Shown piece after piece: positions 60,362 through 64,000 of a stretch of DNA of 64,000 bases. Under the pieces are notes generated by a model. That model had not been told where the DNA came from, ran no database searches, and was given only the letters and a program-made list of their open reading frames with translations. The stretch is taken from the NCBI RefSeq assembly GCF_002159265.1, contig NZ_NFHG01000008.1, positions 1-64,000 on the forward strand. Reading direction: 5' to 3'. Each line of letters starts with the position of its first letter. Position 1 is the stretch's first letter. The position numbers and the translations under genes were made by a program. This DNA is from Flavonifractor sp. An82. Its GTDB lineage: Bacteria; Bacillota; Clostridia; Oscillospirales; Oscillospiraceae.

Positions 60362-60399
60362 GCGGTCCCCGTGGGCGGCACAGCGCCCGCGGGGACCGC
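60362..60399. other. GC-rich hairpin between the sugar-binding protein and xylB remnant
   Basis: GCGGTCCCCG (60362-60371) and CGGGGACCGC (60390-60399) with inner TGGGCG/CGCCCG make a 16-bp stem. Only a weak T-rich stretch follows on the minus strand, so it may be a terminator or an RNA stabiliser protecting the upstream message. Confidence 0.6.
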
Positions 60400-60412
60400 C
60401 GCTCGGTCTCGT

Positions 60413-61507
60413 TTAGAAGCCCTCGTAATCGGCCACGTTGGTGGAGCCGACCACGTCGACGGTAATGGTATGATCCTTTTCCACGGTCTCGCCGTTCAGG
60501 TGGCTGATCATGTCATCCACGGCGGTCTGGATCATCTTGGGCGGATAGGTAACGGAGAACAGGTCGAAGTTGGCAACGATGTCGGGATAGGCGGTATTGG
60601 CGTGAGTGCCGGACAGCACTTCATACATCTCGCCCAGGCCGGAGGAAGAACCGATGGACTCGATGGACTCCAGGAAGGCGTCCTTCTTGGCCTGCTCGAT
60701 CTCGGTGCCGCTCAGGGCCTCCAGGATGCCCATGCCGATCTCATCGTCGTGGGTGAAGATGTAGTGATACTCGCCCAGCTCCTCGACGGTCTTGCTGTTG
60801 ATCCAGTCGATGAACAGCTGCTTGCCGGTGGAACGGCTCCAGCCGGTGGCGGCAGAGTACTCGATGGTGGCCAGCTGCTCCTCGGTCCAGCCGTTGGCAG
60901 CCAGAGTCTCGGTGAAGCCCTTGTTGCGCATCTCAGGCACGGAGGAGGTGTCGCCGATCATAACGTACAGCTTGTCGCCAGGCTGCAGGCCGTCGGCGAT
61001 GAAGCGCTCAGCGGTAGCCTTGCCGATACCCTCGTTATCGCCCTTGACGTTGGCGGTAACCTTCTCCTGCACCACGGGGTTGTCGATGATGCGGTCCACC
61101 ATGATGAAGGGGATGTCGGTAGCAGCGATGGAGGCCATGGAGGACTCCATGGTGTTGTCGTAAGGCAGGATCACGATGCCGGCGGGAGGAGTGGCGGCAG
61201 CCAGAAGGTCGTCGATCTGCTCCTGCTGGTTCTTGGCGTCGGTAGCGGCCTGGACCACTACATTGTAGGTGCCTTCGGCGTTGACCTCTTCAGCCTTCTG
61301 CTGAGCATAGGTCAGAACGGCTCCGGTCCAGCCGTGGTCGGCGTTGGGTACCAGGACATAGATGTCGCCGCCGGCAGCGGGCTCGCCGCCGGTCTGGGTC
61401 TCACCGCCGCCGCTGGGGCTCTCGGTGCTGCCACCGCCGCCACAGGCGACCAGGCTCAGGGACATGACGATCGCAAGGATAAGCGCAAGATACTTTTTCA
61501 TGTTCAT
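60413..61507 (-). CDS. Sugar ABC transporter substrate-binding lipoprotein (MglB/RbsB type)
   Basis: A 364-residue lipoprotein: signal peptide and lipobox SLSLVACGGGG (Cys about 22), a Gly/Ser/Thr linker, then a periplasmic-binding fold starting DIYVLVPNADHGWTGAVL, with AATPPAGIVILPYDN and YIFTHDDEIGMGILEAL. This is the class that binds galactose, ribose or xylose. GGAGG lies 4 bases before the ATG; an inner ATG two codons on has 10-base spacing. The matching ATPase and permease genes are absent next door; only a xylulokinase remnant follows. Confidence 0.9.
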   Translation of the reverse strand: MNMKKYLALILAIVMSLSLVACGGGGSTESPSGGGETQTGGEPAAGGDIYVLVPNADHGWTGAVLTYAQQKAEEVNAEGTYNVVVQAATDAKNQQEQIDDLLAAATPPAGIVILPYDNTMESSMASIAATDIPFIMVDRIIDNPVVQEKVTANVKGDNEGIGKATAERFIADGLQPGDKLYVMIGDTSSVPEMRNKGFTETLAANGWTEEQLATIEYSAATGWSRSTGKQLFIDWINSKTVEELGEYHYIFTHDDEIGMGILEALSGTEIEQAKKDAFLESIESIGSSSGLGEMYEVLSGTHANTAYPDIVANFDLFSVTYPPKMIQTAVDDMISHLNGETVEKDHTITVDVVGSTNVADYEGF

Positions 61508-62449
61508 TGGTCCTCCTTGTCAATTTATTTTCCGCGGCTGCTGCCGCAAATAATCGGTTGATCTCGTCTTTACAGGTCCCTTGAGGCCGGCAGGCCAGGG
61601 CGAAACGGCGCTCAAAGCCGTCCGCGCTGATCTTGCCCATGCTGCCTCGTGGTGGAATAAGTCAAAGGGTCCCGCCGCCGGAGGTGATGACGCTGGGGAA
61701 AGGGTGTATGCCGAATGTGCCGGTAACGAGGGGATAACGGGAACAGGGCATACAGGTCACCTCCTTTCGCGGAAGTCGTGTCGGTGGGTAGGGACTGCCC
61801 CGGCGGCGGACCTCTGGAAAGCCATCTTCTAACAATAAACAGAAAAAGAGTACGGCTTTTCAAAAGCTGTACTCTTTCATACCTGCGGCGCGAGCGCCGC
61901 GCTCTTTCATTCAATTTTTCCGGGAAAAGGGCATACTACCCCCTTTCCCCCGTCATTTCACATCAGCATATTGCCGTGGCCTCGCGGGCAGCGCCCACAC
62001 CGGCAACAGGGGACTTGGTTCACCTCACTCCGCAGATCACACGGAAACGCTGACGCCGCCCATCGTCCGCCGGGACAAGCGTTTCGCATTCGGTTTCATT
62101 CAAAAATCATCCTTGGGCCTATTTATATCATTACACTTGGAGTTGTCCCGCTGGCGCATAGGCAGGGGAGGCGTCCCCGCGCGCCTGCGGCTCCACTTCC
62201 ACGGCAAAACGGTTTTCTGCCGTGGAGAAACTGACCTCACGCACAGCCCATACACTATTCCCGGTTGCACTTATGCGCCCATATCCATAACGCCGGGGCC
62301 GGACTGCCGTATGAAAGACTGTCCCTGCTTCCCGCTGGTCCTGCCGGTGATCCTCGGGCAGGGGCCGTCCGCAGCAGTCTTTTACACCGCCAGTATAGCC
62401 GTTTTTTACCGGGCCGTCAAGGGCCGAAAAACGCCCCCTCCGCATCAGA
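61508..62449. other. 0.94-kb intergenic region with hairpins, no convincing gene
   Basis: No frame here has both a good start and recognisable protein features. A 104-codon minus-strand frame at 62131-62445 and a 100-codon one at 61612-61914 are seen but lack supported starts. Structure is present: an imperfect 16-bp stem at 61845-61877 (GAGTACGGCTTTT), GCGGCGC/GCGCCGC at 61885-61900 and CCACGGCA/TGCCGTGG at 62199-62225. It separates the sugar gene from the AT-richer 3' block and may be the scar of a mobile element. Confidence 0.6.
61845..61877 (-). terminator. Possible terminator in the intergenic region
   Basis: AAAGAGTACGGCTTTT pairs with AAAAGCTGTACTCTTT (one G-T step); on the minus strand it is followed by TTTTTCTG. 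It could end transcription entering from the nuclease-like gene. Confidence 0.6.
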
Positions 62450-63721
62450 CTATTGAGCCTTAGTAAATTGCGACAAGCATTGAGCCAAATCAGACCTTAG
62501 ACTACTAATTTCTATCTCCGAATAGTCTCCCCAGGAGCAGACTAACGCGCCAAACTCCTCGGAATAAAAAAGCCCATCAGAAACCACAAAATCTAAAAAA
62601 TCCTTTTTACCATTATCCCAAACATACTGCCGGGACGCTCGTCTCTTGAATTTATGTCCAGCATCAGTATAGCCCAGCCTGCGCAGACCTGCCGCAATAT
62701 CTTCTATGGAGATTTCGTCAGTATCAGCCACTCTATAGAACCTGTTGTTGAAAATGGAATTGTGGTGCAAGGTTTCATATAACTCCGCCGGTCGTATAAT
62801 CGTCACATTCGGCGCAGATTCGGACTGCCTTGCCGTGGCCTCCTCGTCATTCCACTTCCCGCTGAACAGATAAATCCGCTCGTAGCCGGATTCGCCGCTA
62901 TAATGTTCGATGGAGATTTCCTCCTGATTCTTAACCTGACAACTGATGGGTTTCTGACGGGAGTCTCTTGCGTTGACAAATTGGAACTCATACTTCTGCT
63001 GGTTAGTCTTTCCGGAAGATGGGAGGAGCATATATCCCTTGTCTCCATGCCTCTCCCAGATATACAGAGCCACCAAGTCCTCCAACTGCCTATAATCCAG
63101 ACACCGAACAAAGTTCTCACGAGTAAAGCGCAGCGGCGGTATCTTCAATTGCGGCACAGTTTCTCTGTCGTCATAGAGTTTCATCGTTAGCAGACGGAGC
63201 CTATATCCATCCATTCTCTGTATTGTGGGGTGACGCTTCTGGGAAAGCCGCCCTCGGATCTCTGACGGGATATCCTCCTCCGAGGCATATTCCTCCCACT
63301 GCTCCACTCGACAGCCCCAGGAGAGATTGATATACGGCTCCTGATCTTGCTGCACATAGATTGCTGGCTCAATCACCCTTCCGACATAATAATGGCCGTT
63401 CTTCAGGCGAGTCAACACATAGTCGCCCTTTTGTACCCTTTTATATTGTTTTAGGGCGTTTTCCATACCGGAATTTGGGCCATATCTTTCTTTGTAAATT
63501 TCTGCGCCATCCTGAATGGAAGTACCGTAGCTAAGTGGCTCATTTACAATATCCCAACCCATTCCGAAGATCTTGTGATCGATGCAGGACTGCTGGAAGG
63601 TATCAATCTTCTCATAATCACCCCGTTCTTCCGGGTCGAAGGGCATCAGATAGACGATCCAGCAGTTGACGGGGTCCCCTGGTGATCTGCGCATATCGAG
63701 AAATGGGATCTCTCTGTGCAT
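62450..63721 (-). CDS. Putative Mrr-like restriction/defence protein
   Basis: A 423-residue protein, clearly AT-richer than the rest of the window. Residues about 85-110 resemble a small beta-barrel reader (GDYVLTRLKNGHYYVGRV). At about 205-270 the order YRQLEDLVALYIWERHGDKGY, then YEFQFVN, then ISCQVKNQ resembles Mrr-type PD-(D/E)XK nucleases, where the QxK Lys and an upstream acidic residue bind metal. The match is by eye and weak. GAGGAGG precedes the ATG. It follows a DnaB-like gene after 106 bases. Confidence 0.55.
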   Translation of the reverse strand: MHREIPFLDMRRSPGDPVNCWIVYLMPFDPEERGDYEKIDTFQQSCIDHKIFGMGWDIVNEPLSYGTSIQDGAEIYKERYGPNSGMENALKQYKRVQKGDYVLTRLKNGHYYVGRVIEPAIYVQQDQEPYINLSWGCRVEQWEEYASEEDIPSEIRGRLSQKRHPTIQRMDGYRLRLLTMKLYDDRETVPQLKIPPLRFTRENFVRCLDYRQLEDLVALYIWERHGDKGYMLLPSSGKTNQQKYEFQFVNARDSRQKPISCQVKNQEEISIEHYSGESGYERIYLFSGKWNDEEATARQSESAPNVTIIRPAELYETLHHNSIFNNRFYRVADTDEISIEDIAAGLRRLGYTDAGHKFKRRASRQYVWDNGKKDFLDFVVSDGLFYSEEFGALVCSWGDYSEIEISSLRSDLAQCLSQFTKAQ

Positions 63722-63760
63722 GTCGTTTCCTCCTCATATCATTTGTACTATGTTAACTTT

Positions 63761-63776
63761 GACCTCTGCAAAGGTC
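63761..63776. promoter_or_regulatory. Short inverted repeat upstream of the nuclease-like gene
   Basis: GACCT (63761-63765) and AGGTC (63772-63776) flank CTGCAA, 40 bases upstream of the ATG. A possible operator; no clear promoter could be fixed. Confidence 0.3.
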
Positions 63777-63827
63777 GCTGATACGATTAAGATATTCGCC
63801 CTGCAGGGCTTTCCCGGGAGGCACGCA

Positions 63828-64000
63828 TTACAGCAGTCGCGCATCATAGGGAAGAAATCGCCCCGTCATCTTATCCCATAAAAGGGACAGAACTGCGCAG
63901 CGGTCGATGCTGGGTCCAGCAGCAATCGTGGCTACCTGATACTGTGATGTGTCCCCCGTGTAGTATCCGTCTCTATGGAGCAGGAACACAGAGTCTACCA
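63828..64000 (-). CDS. 3' end of a DnaB-like helicase gene (partial)
   Basis: An open frame entering from the right edge ends at TAA 63828-63830 after 56 residues: VDSVFLLHRDGYYTG, then QVATIAAGP and MTGRFLPYD. The order D-x-hydrophobics-RD-x-Y, then a strand, then a final RF/Y resembles the C-terminal end of DnaB-type replicative helicases, in divergent form. Only the tail is visible, so this is tentative. Confidence 0.4.
   Translation of the reverse strand, partial: VDSVFLLHRDGYYTGDTSQYQVATIAAGPSIDRCAVLSLLWDKMTGRFLPYDARLL

Noticed and set aside
62131-62445. 104-codon minus-strand frame
   Set aside because: No supported start site and no recognisable domain; it spans a hairpin. Kept only as part of the intergenic description.
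1-64000. tRNA, rRNA or complete insertion sequence
   Set aside because: No cloverleaf-like segments, rRNA motifs, transposase or integrase genes were recognised on either strand.

Overview
The window is GC-rich, densely packed bacterial chromosome. The gene set points to a low-diversity-of-operon, high-GC member of the Firmicutes, probably Oscillospiraceae (Flavonifractor/Lawsonibacter-like): AddAB rather than RecBCD, an LCP wall enzyme, S-layer homology (SLH) proteins, KtrAB, BlaI/M56, IclR and AGGAGG-type ribosome binding sites. The family placement is inference from gene content. No rRNA, tRNA or CRISPR array was seen.

Layout. 1-6.6 kb: tail of a membrane protein gene, an SLH protein, and a MacAB-type efflux operon with its TetR regulator. 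6.7-10.9 kb: acetate kinase (ackA), tmcAL, and an ECF sigma/anti-sigma pair. 10.9-20.3 kb: two housekeeping operons, rph-rdgB-yhbY-nadD/yqeK-LCP-rsfS and smc-ftsY. 20.4-23.8 kb: a nucleobase module (amidohydrolase, NCS2 permease with a frameshift, IclR) that separates smc-ftsY from its usual partners. 24-34.8 kb: plsX-acpP-rnc, trmFO, a flavodoxin-like protein, topA, dprA, a SpoU rRNA methyltransferase and KtrA/KtrB. Just 3' of rnc lies a duplicated rnc tail flanking a four-hairpin element.

35-36.6 kb holds a BlaI regulator with two operator palindromes and an M56 peptidase gene broken by a one-base homopolymer error or mutation. 36.6-53.2 kb is the most unusual stretch: a WYL regulator and a CbbX/CfxQ-like AAA+ ATPase, an AddB-AddA-like helicase-nuclease pair, a clpP on the other strand, then four overlapping or tightly spaced genes: an ankyrin-like protein, a DUF2201-like VWA protein, a MoxR-type AAA+ ATPase and a second CbbX-like AAA+ ATPase. 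MoxR plus VWA is a known chaperone-like pairing; the four-gene set, and its link to the WYL/AAA+ pair upstream, is the best candidate for an undescribed system.

53.2-59.1 kb is a seven-gene minus-strand operon: an iron-siderophore/cobalamin-type ABC importer, a TiaS-like nucleotide-binding protein, a small cysteine protein and two surface proteins (Ig-like, SLH). 59.1-61.5 kb has a 5'-truncated xylulokinase and a sugar-binding lipoprotein. A 0.94-kb stretch with hairpins and no convincing gene follows. The last 1.6 kb is AT-richer and looks acquired: a possible Mrr-like nuclease and the 3' end of a DnaB-like gene.
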